From Patiria pectinifera (Eukaryota > Echinodermata > Asteroidea > Valvatida > Asterinidae), in assembly GCA_029964075.1 (NCBI GenBank), contig CM057135.1:13232863-13296862 (forward strand): a stretch of DNA of 64,000 bases. The letters run 5' to 3'. The notes beneath the pieces were generated by a model that saw only the letters and a program-made list of their open reading frames with translations, did not search any database and was not told where the DNA came from. The translations under genes and the position numbers were made by a program. Of the stretch, positions 33,216-43,600 are shown in pieces; the first letter of the stretch is position 1, and each line of letters opens with the position of its first letter.

Positions 33216-34198
33216 CTCAAAGTGAATATTTCTTCCAAACATTTTCCCTATCTGCCGCACTATATGGTTAATATAAACGAGTACAGCCGCCCAAACTCGT
33301 TGTTTATTGTGTTGCCTAAATTGATTGTGATTTGTTCAGCAACAGATTTCTGTATACATGTACTATAATGGATCCATGTTTCTGATGGACACCAGCTTAC
33401 GTCCATTCACACGCTCTTTTGAGGGTCTACTGGTGTGGTGTGGCGTTTGCTGACGTGCACTATCATCAGATAATGACCGCCTGGCTGATTGGTTGACCGC
33501 ATAAATCTCTGAAGTCTTGAAACTTATGAAAGAGCTTGTTAATGATCCTATGACGGATCGATCAGGCGGTGCATCGGGAAACCATTGAGGCAGAGTAACC
33601 GTTGTAGCCAAATTTCGGCTAAATTTGGCAGAATTTTTCGTAAAAAAAAACAAGTTTGTCAGAAAATTTGACAGAATTGGTTTTTTGGCAGATTTCTGAC
33701 AGAATCTTTAAAAAAAAAATTTTTCACAGAAATACATTGCAAATTTGTGTCAAAAAATGGAACATTTGTTTAAAAAAAACTTCAATCTTTTCAAAGAAAC
33801 ACTTGCATAATGGGACAGGTTGGCTGGTGTATAGTGCTTTACAGTGTTGGAGGTCTCGAGGCCGGCCTCGGCATCGAGGTCGGCCTCGAGGCCGATTTTC
33901 ATGGCCTCGGCCTTGGCCTCGGAGGTGCGAGGCCTCGGCCTTGGCCTCGAAGCCTTCCGGCCTCGGCGAATCGGTCGAGGCCGGCTCGAGGCCGCCCATT
34001 TTGATGTGTTTCTATTCTAATTAATTTTAATTTTTTTACCGTATCCAACCCTCGAGATTCTGCCGCAGTGGGTTCCGTTAAGGAGAAGTCGTAATTTCAG
34101 AATTCACGAGGCGCGAAGCGCCGAGTGAATTCGTAAATTAAGAATCCACACTTGCGAGTGTATTCTTCGACTTAAACCATTGCGTCAACGGAGGTTTT
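33216..34198. other. Intergenic with GC-rich GGCCTCGG low-complexity block
   Basis: No gene recognised. About 33,600-33,780 has repeated ttggcagaattt-like and poly-A/T runs. At 33,850-34,000 about 150 bases are built from ggcctcgg/ggcctcgag units on either strand, with much higher GC than the surroundings. At 34,101-34,135 a small inverted repeat (gaattcac...gtgaattc) encloses ggcgcgaagcgcc. Confidence 0.55.
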
Positions 34199-34396
34199 TG
34201 AAAGAATGCTGCAACCTGACTCCACTTTTTTCTTCATATATCCTCTCAATGAAGGCCGTTTATTGCAAAAATGGTGATAAGACATGAATCTGGGACTGAT
34301 AAATGTTTCCAAAATTGTTAGGAAATACTTGAAATGACACTCCATAGACGTTGTACACAAGCGCGGAAGTGGCGTCAGGCTGCAACATTGTTTCCT
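34199..34396. mobile_element. MITE, ~198 bp, copy 1 (GCTGCAAC ends)
   Basis: Imperfect terminal inverted repeats of about 26 bp: the left end includes gaatgctgcaacctgactcc, and the right end is its near reverse complement ending ggctgcaacattgtttcc. A second copy in inverted orientation lies at 36,608-36,808 and shares the interior (cccagattcatgtc, ttttgcaat, ccttcattgaga). Confidence 0.7.
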
Positions 34397-35510
34397 GACG
34401 TGTTTAGCATTTGTATCGACACACACAGGCTCTTTACGTCAAAATGGATAGTTCAGACGACGATTTCTTTCTGACTAAAGTAGATTTTGCAGTGAAAGCG
34501 GAAAATCTGACAGTAAAGATGCATTGGTAATTTTCGGAAAACACATTTTCACGCAGACGGTCCTATTCATGCTCATTATGGAGAGCAACTGTCCGACATG
34601 TTCAAAGTGTGGATTCGTTATTCCGAATCAACACTTTACTAAAGATTCGCCGTTCCGAATCCACACTTTGTGACCAGTGTAAGAGATTTGTAGATCCCAA
34701 TCCACACTTTTAACAATAGTGTGACGTCATAGCAATGGCTTAAGTGAAACGAACGCATATACAATGTACGCACGAATGAACTGGAAATGGTTGCATTGAA
34801 CGTACTCACGTACGTAGCATATTCGCCTAGCCTGCGCTTCAGCTTTGCACGTGCGTGCAACGTTATAACTGTTACCGCGCCAGACTTCATAAGTCTGGCA
34901 CCAATCCCATTTGCGTACAATAACATGTGGTAGTACACTAGTCTGGTTGCAGTGTTGTACACAATTTTCTCGTTTCGCCTCTGTACCCCGACCTTTAAAA
35001 ATGATTTGCGACAAGGTGCGGCAAGCTTAATCATTTCTTTTTATAGGCCACTGATTCAGTAAAAGTCTGATTTTTCTGGGTACGATCGAATGTACTAGCC
35101 CGTACCATTTTTTTCATAAAGATATGATAAAAACAATTACGATTTATCAAGTAGATTTTATTTTTACACGGTGATTTAAATGAAAGTTCGGCTCACACGG
35201 TAATGTTTGGCGCAAATGGTCGATATGGAAAGCGCGATTTCAGAATTCGTTTTTCCATCCAAACGAATGCAAAGTTCTGAATGAATGTTTTAATAATAGG
35301 AGTCAGTATTCCTCGTGGTACCAGGATACTTTTTTTTTTGTATTTTTAGAGCCATGTTGATACTTATTACATGTATAAGCACGGTTTGAAATTGACTAAT
35401 TTTGCGTGGTTACAGATATACGGCCAAAACCTGTGGACTCCCTACCATGATCTTAACAAAATTCTTCGAAGCCATTGGATTCAAATCGGATGATCCGAGA
35501 ATTATGGTGT
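34397..35510. other. Intergenic; one possible short first exon
   Basis: At 34,444 an ATG opens a short acidic ORF beginning MDSSDDDFFLTKVDF, with a gtaatt donor-like site about 83 bases on. No continuation with matching phase was found, so it is only a candidate 5' exon. Around 34,610-34,715 the motif ccgaatccacactttg recurs in both orientations. Otherwise nothing recognised. Confidence 0.3.
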
Positions 35511-35760
35511 TCAAAGATCTTATAGCGCCGAAGGCGCAAGATGGGGAACTCCATAGAAATAGCGAAATCGTCATGGACGCCATTCCAGTAAGCAAACCAT
35601 TGTGAAAACCATTGTTTGCACAATGGTTTGCTTCGAATAAGCAAACCATTGTGCAAACAATGGCTTGCACAATAGTTTGCTTGCTCGAATGGCGTCCAAG
35701 CCGATTTCGCAATTTCTATGGAGTTCCCCATCTTGGCCTTCGGCGCTATAAGATCTTTGA
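35511..35760. repeat. 250-bp near-perfect palindrome
   Basis: Two arms of about 120 bases with almost no spacer. The left arm starts caaagatcttatagcgccg and passes through atggggaactccatagaaat; the right arm is its reverse complement. The centre carries repeated gcaaaccattgtgcaaac units. It could form a long hairpin. It adjoins the T-tract array to the right. Confidence 0.85.
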
Positions 35761-36145
35761 TGGTGTTCCATATGTGCCAACGGCCTCGTATTTTATGATT
35801 GTTTTGGCGTCGCATTTTTTTTTTTTTTGTCGCATTTTCTTTTTTTGGGCGTCGCATTTTTTTTTTTTGGCGGCGCATTTTTTTTTGTGGCGTCGCATTC
35901 TTTTCTTGGCGTAGCATTTTTTTTTGGCGTCGCTATTTTTTTGGCGTCGCCTTTTTTTTGGGCGTCGCATTTTTTTTTGGGCGGCGCCTTTTTTTTTGTG
36001 GCGTCGCATTTTTTTTTTGCTGTCGTTTTTTTTTTTTTTTTGGCGTCTCATTTTTTTGGGGGGCGGCGCATTTTTTTTTGGCCGCGCATTTTTTTTTGGC
36101 GTCACGTGCGTGTCCACGTGCCTGTCACATGATGCCCATGTGATG
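35758..36145. repeat. GGCGTCGC-plus-T-tract array (element with a partner at 63.3 kb)
   Basis: About 16-18 units of ggcgtcgcattt or similar followed by T runs, bounded by tggtgttccatatgtgcc on the left and cacgtgcctgtcacatgatg on the right. The reverse complement of the whole arrangement, with the same boundary sequences, occurs at 63,232-63,430. It is therefore a dispersed element with an expandable middle. The FFF/RRI-rich ORFs here are artefacts. Confidence 0.75.
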
Positions 36146-36607
36146 TCTGGGAATACCAAGGAATACGGCGTGCCCCGGTACTAGTGACACTGCAGCCAAA
36201 GCGGTGGGACCGTACGCCAGTGCCCTAGATCCTGCAGATATTTAGGTTTGTTTGAGATCCGACTTAAATATAATGATTAGGAAAAACGATATATTCATAG
36301 TCTGTTGGGGAAAAGTGTTGTGGAATAAGTGTTTAATAGTTTTTTTTATATCTGCTGAAATATACTCCCTCCCGGATCTGTAAAGTGTAATTCATGTTAT
36401 GTAGGGACTAGCGGGATCGGTAGATCTGCGCGGTCGGTCGATCGCGTCCTCCACAGTAGTAGGATGAGAAAGAAAATTGTTGTATTCGGCTTGAAGCAGC
36501 GGGTTCGACTGATACATCATGATCAATCGACAGCCGGTGATGCGATGGATCCACTGATAATATCGCGTCTATCGACTGATCGCACAGAACCGCAGACTCG
36601 CGCAATG
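36146..36607. other. Intergenic, nothing recognised
   Basis: Mixed-composition DNA. Around 36,410-36,450 GATC-rich imperfect repeats (gatcggtagatctgcgcgg) are visible. No gene. Confidence 0.4.
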
Positions 36608-36808
36608 GGAAAGAATGCTGCAACCTGCAGTTATTGTGTACAAAGTGTTCGGAGAGTCAAGAATTTGTTTTAATTATTTCCTAACAAAATTGGAAATATT
36701 TCTCGGTCCCAGATTCATGTCATATCATAATTTTTGCAATGACTGACCTTCATTGAGATGATATATGAATAAAAAAAAAAGCAGCAACAGGCTGCAACAT
36801 TATTTCCT
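36608..36808. mobile_element. MITE, ~200 bp, copy 2 of the GCTGCAAC family
   Basis: Starts ggaaagaatgctgcaacc and ends ggctgcaacattatttcc. The interior matches the reverse complement of the element at 34,199-34,396 (cccagattcatgtc, tttttgcaatgac, cttcattgaga). A poly-G run follows at about 36,826. Confidence 0.7.
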
Positions 36809-36910
36809 TTTGTTCAAGGCGTGGCTGGGGGGGGGGGGGTAAACAAACTCCGCATCTCTGTCCATTTCTAGCCCCACTTGTGTGGCCTCGGTATTGCTGC
36901 GATGCACGTT

Positions 36911-37144
36911 AGGCCACACGTCTGGTTTCCCAACCTACTGAGGAGTTTAGTCCAAACTGGCGCATATGGACTCCAGAAAGATGCCCAAATTTCCAGAAAA
37001 ATTGGCACAAAGATTACCTAATCTACCCGGAGGGCAAAAGCTGAGAAATCATAGAATACAACTATATAAAGTGGTATGCAAATAAGGGTGCGCCAGTGTT
37101 TGGACTAAACTCCCCAGTAGGTTGGAAAACCAGACGTTTGGCCT
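36911..37144. mobile_element. 234-bp MITE with ~54-bp terminal inverted repeats
   Basis: The left end aggccacacgtctggtttcc continues with caacctactgaggagttta; the right end is the reverse complement, ending ccagacgtttggcct. Arms agree over about 50 of 54 bases. The internal spacer is about 125 bp and non-coding. Confidence 0.85.
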
Positions 37145-37508
37145 CCCTCCCTTCCTCCCTCCCTAGTTAGTTCATTATGGAAATGTATAAATAGGCATAC
37201 ATAAGTAATGCTTAAATATTAAAGGTACCCCCCATGAATAACACAGTTGCATTATGGAAGGATTGTTTTAGGAAGTTACAGACAGGCTTTTCTGAAAAAT
37301 CATGTGAGCTCATGTCATCTTGAAAGCAAAAAAAATCAGAAACACGAATAGATTCATAAAACTTTTGCGTTATTTTCTAAGTGATTTATTATGCATGGAT
37401 TGAATTCCCAACCCCATGCCGTAAAAAATGCTTTAATTTTCTCCACATGGAGATAACGCCATTGATTCAATATGATTATAGTTTAAAGTATTATATGGTT
37501 CTTCCTAG
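37145..37508. other. Sequence upstream of the first visible HECT exon
   Basis: Non-coding, AT-rich; probably intron, ending in the acceptor cttcctag at 37,508. No further upstream exon of the HECT-like gene was found anywhere between the satellite and this point. Confidence 0.4.
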
Positions 37509-39471
37509 TTAAAGAACTGCCAAACTCGACAAGAATTCGAAGAAACAATTTCCGATATCACTGACTGGCTAATCCAGCAAGGAGTGTCCAGAGTCTTTGG
37601 ACTGCACTTGAAGCAGCGTGACGAGCTTCTGAACGATCTTCTGATGCATGAATTGTACTACAGGTATGATATTACAGGGTTGCCCCCCCCCCCTTCCAAA
37701 AAAGAAAGAAATAGAACGCTTTCTGTTCAGACGACCATACTGCTTTCTGAAACATTCGTCTCTTTATCAGTGTAATTAAATAAAGGAACTGTATACTACA
37801 TTTCATAAAATTGTTTACAAAAAAAAAAAAATATTTTGGAGATTGCTTGTATTGATTGTTCGAAAATGTACAACAGGTCGACTAACGGAAATATCAAAAG
37901 GATGTCGAAAATTCTATTTTGAATTTGCCCAATTCATTGTTCAATCAATTATTTTGCAGCAAAACAGCGGCGGCATAGTCAAACTATATTCCTTAAGTAG
38001 CCCGGCTGGCGAGTGAAAAAAAAATTATTGGGATACGACAAAGATGAACGGACAGGAAAAAATAAATCATTAAATTCAAAAAGCAAGCCTGATCCAGTTG
38101 TGTCTAATTTTATCAACTGTTTTAAGGGGTTAAATCATTAGATCTGTTTATCGTAATACTGACAAAATTGCATCAGAATTAAGCCTGAAGATACGCCATT
38201 TGGTATTTGCGCTCTACAAAAATATGGGGGCTATTGAAACTGCCCGCGGGCTAGTTAAGAGTCTGTTTTAGTAGCCCGGCTGGTCAGTGAACAAAAAGTT
38301 AAGGTCGAACCATGAATAAAGCTTACGGCAGTAGCCAAATTCCTGACAGTAATATGGTCCTCCACACAAAGTGTTGATTTTGCGGAGAAACCTCCTGTGC
38401 AAATATCAGTGAGAAATTCTAACTCAAACTTTGAAAGACCTGAAAGAAAAGTAGAAAATGGCGTATATTTAATATCAGTTTAATGGTGAAAACAACGTTC
38501 GATGGAAGCATTGCAACATTTCAGAAACATGGATGGTGGTGGGTCTGATGTTGTTACTTGACTTGTTATCCATTTACCATTTGTAAGGGTACAACCAGCC
38601 ATCAATCAGTTCATTGAAGGGTTAGGACCCCTTTGGGAGGAAATCCAGAGAAATCCTGCTGCAACAGCTCCACGTTTGGTGTACCAAGATGTCCAACTGA
38701 CAGTGCAAGATATGAAGAAGCTGTATAACATTCAGTACTCTCCCGACGGGTCAAAAAATTGCCTTCATGAGGAGGACACTGTGTACTCTTTTGAACTCTT
38801 CCTGCAGAGTTGTGCCGGTAATTTTTAGCAGATGTTTATGACCTTAATGATCCTGACATGTACTATTGATCTAGAGAAAATTTAGTACGAAACTTTCGTC
38901 CTATTAGAGCTGTCAGCATACTTAAGGATAGACATAAGTATCTTCAAATTTACTGAATGCTACCACACTAACATAAAACCCCTCCTAATTGAAAGGCCCT
39001 ACTCCAGACTGTTTACCTTCAACTTGTTGCAACATTACCTCTAAAGGCCAATAGGGATCATCATCCTGGGCAGCACGTGACCCTTTTCAGAAAATTATAA
39101 ACTCTGAATTTTTGAACATGAAAAGTTTAACAAGTTAACTACTTTCACGTCGACAAAACATTAAAAAACAGCGGAAGATATTTCGAAGCCAATTGTATAA
39201 ATGATGCTCACCAATGACAAATCTTTGTTTTTGTTCTTCAATATTGTAGAGAAATCTGTGGACGTTTCTCTGAGTGACTTGTTGGAATTCTGGACAGCAG
39301 CAGACAGGGTCCCCCCTTGCGGGTTTTCAAAACCCTTCATTGTTGATTTTTATACACCAATCACAGGTATCCGGCGTCTACCAAGTTGTCACACCTGCGG
39401 CCCTATTCTGTGGCTTCCAACAGCTGATGGTACAAGCCCTGACCAACTGTCAAGGTTTTGGTAAAATATAG
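37509..39471 (+). pseudogene. HECT-type E3 ubiquitin ligase-like gene, 3' exons (C-lobe), frameshift near the end
   Basis: Three exons with consistent phases: 37,509-37,663, 38,588-38,817 and 39,250-39,471, with AG acceptors and donors at CAG|GTATGA and CCG|GTAATT. Exon 1 carries GVSRVFGLHLKQRDELLNDL, exon 2 QPAINQFIEGLGPLWEEIQ. Exon 3 carries the HECT C-lobe signature: LLEFWTAADRVPPCGFSKPF, then LPSCHTCGPILWLP, where the Cys after HT is in the catalytic position that accepts ubiquitin. The HECT-like terminal GFGKI-stop (39,457-39,471) is in another frame from the catalytic part. A small deletion near 39,415-39,425 thus shifts the frame just before the end; the catalytic frame instead stops at 39,464. 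No upstream exons (N-lobe, other domains) are in the window. This is either a degrading paralogue or a 5'-truncated copy. Confidence 0.65.
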
Positions 39472-39516
39472 GTTACCTCTTCACGTCAGCATGAGCAACC
39501 TCAAATTGGTGTTAAA

Positions 39517-39955
39517 AGCATTGAGGTTTGTTTCTTTATAGTGACAAAAAGAGTCACCTTGTGAAATTAAAACAATAGCTAAGTTTGTGTTGAGCATGAG
39601 GTTTGTTTCTTCATGGTGACAAAAGGAGTCAACTTGTGAAATTGAAACCAAAGCTAAGTTTGTGTTCAGCATTGAGGTCTGTTTATTTATAGTGCCAAAA
39701 AAAGTCAACTTGTGAAATTGAAACCAAAGCTAAATTTGTGTTAAGCATTGAGGTTTGTTTCTTTATAGTGAAAAAAGGAGTCAACTTGTGAAATTGAAAC
39801 AAAAGCTAAAATGTGTGTTAAGCATTGAGGTCTGTTTCTTTAAAGTGACAAAAAGAGTCACCTTGTGAAATTGAAACAAAAGCTAAGTTTGTTGTGAGCA
39901 TGAGGTTTGTTTCTTTATAGTGACAAAAAGAGTCAACTTGTGAAATTAACACAAT
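39517..39955. repeat. ~76-bp minisatellite, six copies
   Basis: Units run gaggtttgtttctttatagt, gacaaaaagagtca, cttgtgaaattgaaac and aaagctaagtttgtgtt. They start near 39,520, 39,598, 39,675, 39,749, 39,826 and 39,901 with small indels. Just downstream of the HECT-like gene. Confidence 0.85.
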
Positions 39956-40328
39956 TTCAATTTGCGTTTATGCTAACTGCATAACACCATTGTGTGTAAA
40001 TGCTGCCAAAATTCCTGCTATAGTAAGCAGGGAATCTTTTTGCTAACGGCAAGCAGAGCCAAGAAATTGGGCCCAGGTTGATTTGATCTAATTTTGACGA
40101 CACTGAAGCCATAAAGAAATGGTGAATACAAAGACGAGTTTGAGGCATCATCTCTGCAGGCCAATTCAATTAAAAAACAAACATGCCCCCCAAAACTGCA
40201 TGACGTTATATTCAACAACAGTGGCCATAGTGTGTTGCAATATCGGCATGTGTCACCGTAGTATGTAGTAATGGTTCAGAAGTTGTTATAATCTTGTTTT
40301 TTTTTCAGTTTCTCTGTGAAACTGTACT
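39956..40328. other. Intergenic, nothing recognised
   Basis: Mixed DNA with no ORF or repeat of note, between the minisatellite and the element at 40.3 kb. Confidence 0.4.
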
Positions 40329-40646
40329 CTCTAAATGTAAGAGTGAAAAAGACACTTTCCAAAACAGTGAAACTCTACTAAAACCACTCTAATGGAGTGA
40401 AAATAACTCCAAAAAAAGGAGAAATCCAAAGAGTGACATTTCCACTCTTTTTTGAGGAGCCATATTATAAGAGAGAACTAATTTTAGATTTGTTTCTTAT
40501 AATGGCTCCTTGAAAAAGTGAATTTTTTTATCCTTTTGATTTTCACTCTTTTTTGAGTGGGTTTCGCCCTTTCGGAGTGGTTTTGTGATTCACTCTTTTG
40601 GAGAGTGACTTTTTTAAACACTCTTTTACTTAGGAGTAATTTCGTG
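40329..40646. mobile_element. Probable MITE rich in gagtga/cactctt motifs
   Basis: The left end (ctctctaaatgtaagagtg) is partly the reverse complement of the right end (cactcttttacttaggag). The middle holds a second inverted pair (gaggagccatattataag and cttataatggctcctt). Many cactctttt/aagagtg motifs occur in both orientations. It overlaps the left tip of the large inverted-repeat element. Confidence 0.5.
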
Positions 40647-43600
40647 TAAATACTTCATATAAGTGTCCACGCTCAAAAAAATCAATTTTTTTTAATACTT
40701 TGTGGGATGAAAGGACTTTGGGAGCAAGTAACCAAAATAGACTTTTTAAACTTTTTATTTTGCCCATTGCCATGGTTACGGGCCATTATGTGTTTTGGCC
40801 ATTTTTCGGCAATTTTGGGGCTGCAAAAAGTCATTGTTCGCGTTATTTTCAAAGGTCATCCAGCCAAACTGCAAAGTAATGTCACAAAAGTAACTATATC
40901 GAGACAAAGTATCATCCTTACCCTTACAAGAAAAAAATTAAAAAAACCTTTTTTTTTTTAAAAATCTCCTTTATACTTATTTTTAGACCCTATAATACAG
41001 CATGTTTTTACAACTAGCAAAATTGCATTTTTTTACCCCATTTTTATCCCTCCAAAATGGCACTTGCCAGGGCACTCAGAATAATTTCCCTTCGGTTATG
41101 GTTAGTTCAGACATTGGTCTTTTCATATCTGGTGAGAAAGTTTTGGGTTATTGTATAGCCTTTGTGCAGCAGCGCTCCAAAAATGGTAAATTTCACAAAA
41201 AAAACTTAAAAAGTGTATTTTCAGTGTTTTCCTATGTTTTTAGTAATAACTTGTATAATTGGTATTGTTCATGAATCTAGCACATTTTTACAAACATAAT
41301 TAGACTGTGTATCATTTTTAGACCATTGGGTGAATAGTAGGTCGTGTACTTCCCCCCCCCCCCTGGCTAGGCCCCGCCCTCTCCCCCGTGCCACCGAATT
41401 TTGAACTTGTATGTTGCATAACGAAACAAATGTAAATATGCAAGTGAACACTTAAGAAATAACATAGAATTCATTTTTACAGCCTCCCCTTCCCCCACCG
41501 GGGGCATTGCTTGGGGTTGTGGGTGGGGTGTGACCACCCACCAATAACTTGGCATTGTCGGTACAATCATTGTCACATGGGCAAAACTCTTGTGTTTGCA
41601 AGCCGCAATGAATAATGGCCATATCCACTGTCCTCTGATTGAAGTGCACCATCATTCCAATGATGTCCAGTCCTCCCCTCCCAGCTGGGCCCCGCCCCTT
41701 CCCTTGCCACCAAATTCAGATTTTGATTTCTGCATGTATTTGCCTAAATTAATATTGTAAATAGATGTCAATTTGCCAGTGAAGCTTTCATATTCTACAC
41801 CAACAGGCGTACCCGTCTCACAGCCCACCCCCTGCCATCCCTCTTCCTACTCCAGTGCTCATTAAGAGCAACTACCCCTCCCCTTCAAAAGAAGTGTACC
41901 GAATATGTATTATTGTTAAGGTTACATATTGCCTTGCGGAAAGTCCACATATCTACATACACTATGTAGGTTTCGCAATTTTTTTGGTCAACGTGGGAGT
42001 GGTTTGGAATATCTGGAAAGCGCATGGGGGGGTGTAATATGGATACATGTACAGGGTACATGTACATAATGCTGAAATTTGTTTTAACAAAATTGCATTT
42101 ATTTTATTATTTTCAATACAGAGAAGTGATATGGCGATTACGAGAGCAAATAACTCATATTTTTATATTAAAATACATGTACTTTGAAACAACTATCACT
42201 CTAGTGAAAACTCAAAATGGCCTCTATATTAATTGATTGAATTGAACGTGTAAATATGGTCAGATGTAGCACATATGAAGTCGAATAAAGTACCGTTATG
42301 GGTGCTGCTTTGCCCTCCAAATTCGTAATTTCGTAATCAGCATGACATTTTGAGTCTCTTCCAAATTGTCATCAGCAGTGAACATGGCCACACTTCTGTG
42401 GTGCATCCATTGTTACATGGCAAGCAATCTAAATGTATTGGCGCTTATAAATTACAGGGGGGTTTTGTATACAAGCAGGGAATGTCTTGTTAATGTGTAA
42501 ATTAAAAAAAAATCAACTTCCCCACCGAAACACATGTGCTTACATATTTTAACTCTTTCTTGTGGGTATTTGGGTGTTTTTTTCTGAAAGGGAGGGGTAC
42601 AGCACACTGTGATCCCCATTTTGATTTGCATATACTTTGACCGATTTTCCTACAACCGATTAGGCAGGAAAATATTGGTTGACCATTACTCTGTAATATG
42701 ACATTCTTGGTTCCATTGCTGTTACCTCTAAAGGTGTTTTTTATATATTTTTCCAAACTCTTGTCTAGATAACATTTTGGGCATAATTTCTGTATTTTTG
42801 TGTAAACATTCATCCCTGTCAAGCAATTGTATGCATCCATTGTCACTGCCATACGGACTTATAATTACTGATTTTATTCCGAAAATGTGTGGGTTTTCAA
42901 CCCGAATTGGCAAAACTAAAGCAAATATACACAATTGTCGTGATGTTATTTAATACTCTGCAATTAATTCATGTAATAACTATAAGAAACGTACATCAAA
43001 ACAAACAAAATGGTACAGATTGAAAAGTGAAAATTACATGCGCTTCTCGCACCAATGGCGGCCACGTTACATACTGAGCATGTATTGTTGTTAATTATAT
43101 AGCCATGAATTTCAGTCATAGGATAATACTTCCGTGATAGGCTTTGAAAATGGAAGTATTTTTGTTTTAAGTTTATGAGCACTGATGTCTTTACAACGGT
43201 TGCCATGGTAACAATAAGCACACTACAGAAGTGTATTTGGTGCCACAAAACGTCATGTTGATCAGGCAAATACAAATTTGAACGACACTTCCACTAAAAA
43301 AAATACTTCAGACCCTAACTACATGTATATAGCCAAGGCAAGTCAGAGTGAAATTCATGCAATCAAATTGATGCTGTGTTCTCTCGGAGCTTTCACTTGA
43401 GTGATCGTTGTTTTAAAGTACATGTATTTCAATATAAACAAATAAGAGTTAGTTGGTCTCTAAATCGACAGATCTTTTCCGTTTTGAATATTATACATGT
43501 AAAATAAACGTCATTTTGTTCACCACACCTTTTACTGTAATTCCAAAGTAGCTTGCAATATAAACAAATGTGTACAGCATACATGCATGTGTCCAGATCA

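Noticed and set aside
21929-33271. Many similar ORFs of 60-115 codons on both strands in the satellite
   Set aside because: They repeat with the monomer and higher-order unit, lack independent starts and have no protein features; they are repeat artefacts.
33724-34024. Arg/Gly/Pro-rich ORFs on both strands
   Set aside because: Generated by GGCCTCGG low-complexity sequence.
35746-36184. Overlapping ORFs rich in FFF/RRI or KKKMRR
   Set aside because: Produced by the T-tract/GGCGTCGC array read in different frames.
42502-43275. Minus-strand ORFs in the centre of the 4.7-kb inverted-repeat element as a transposase
   Set aside because: No catalytic motif, poor composition and no continuation; treated as chance ORFs.
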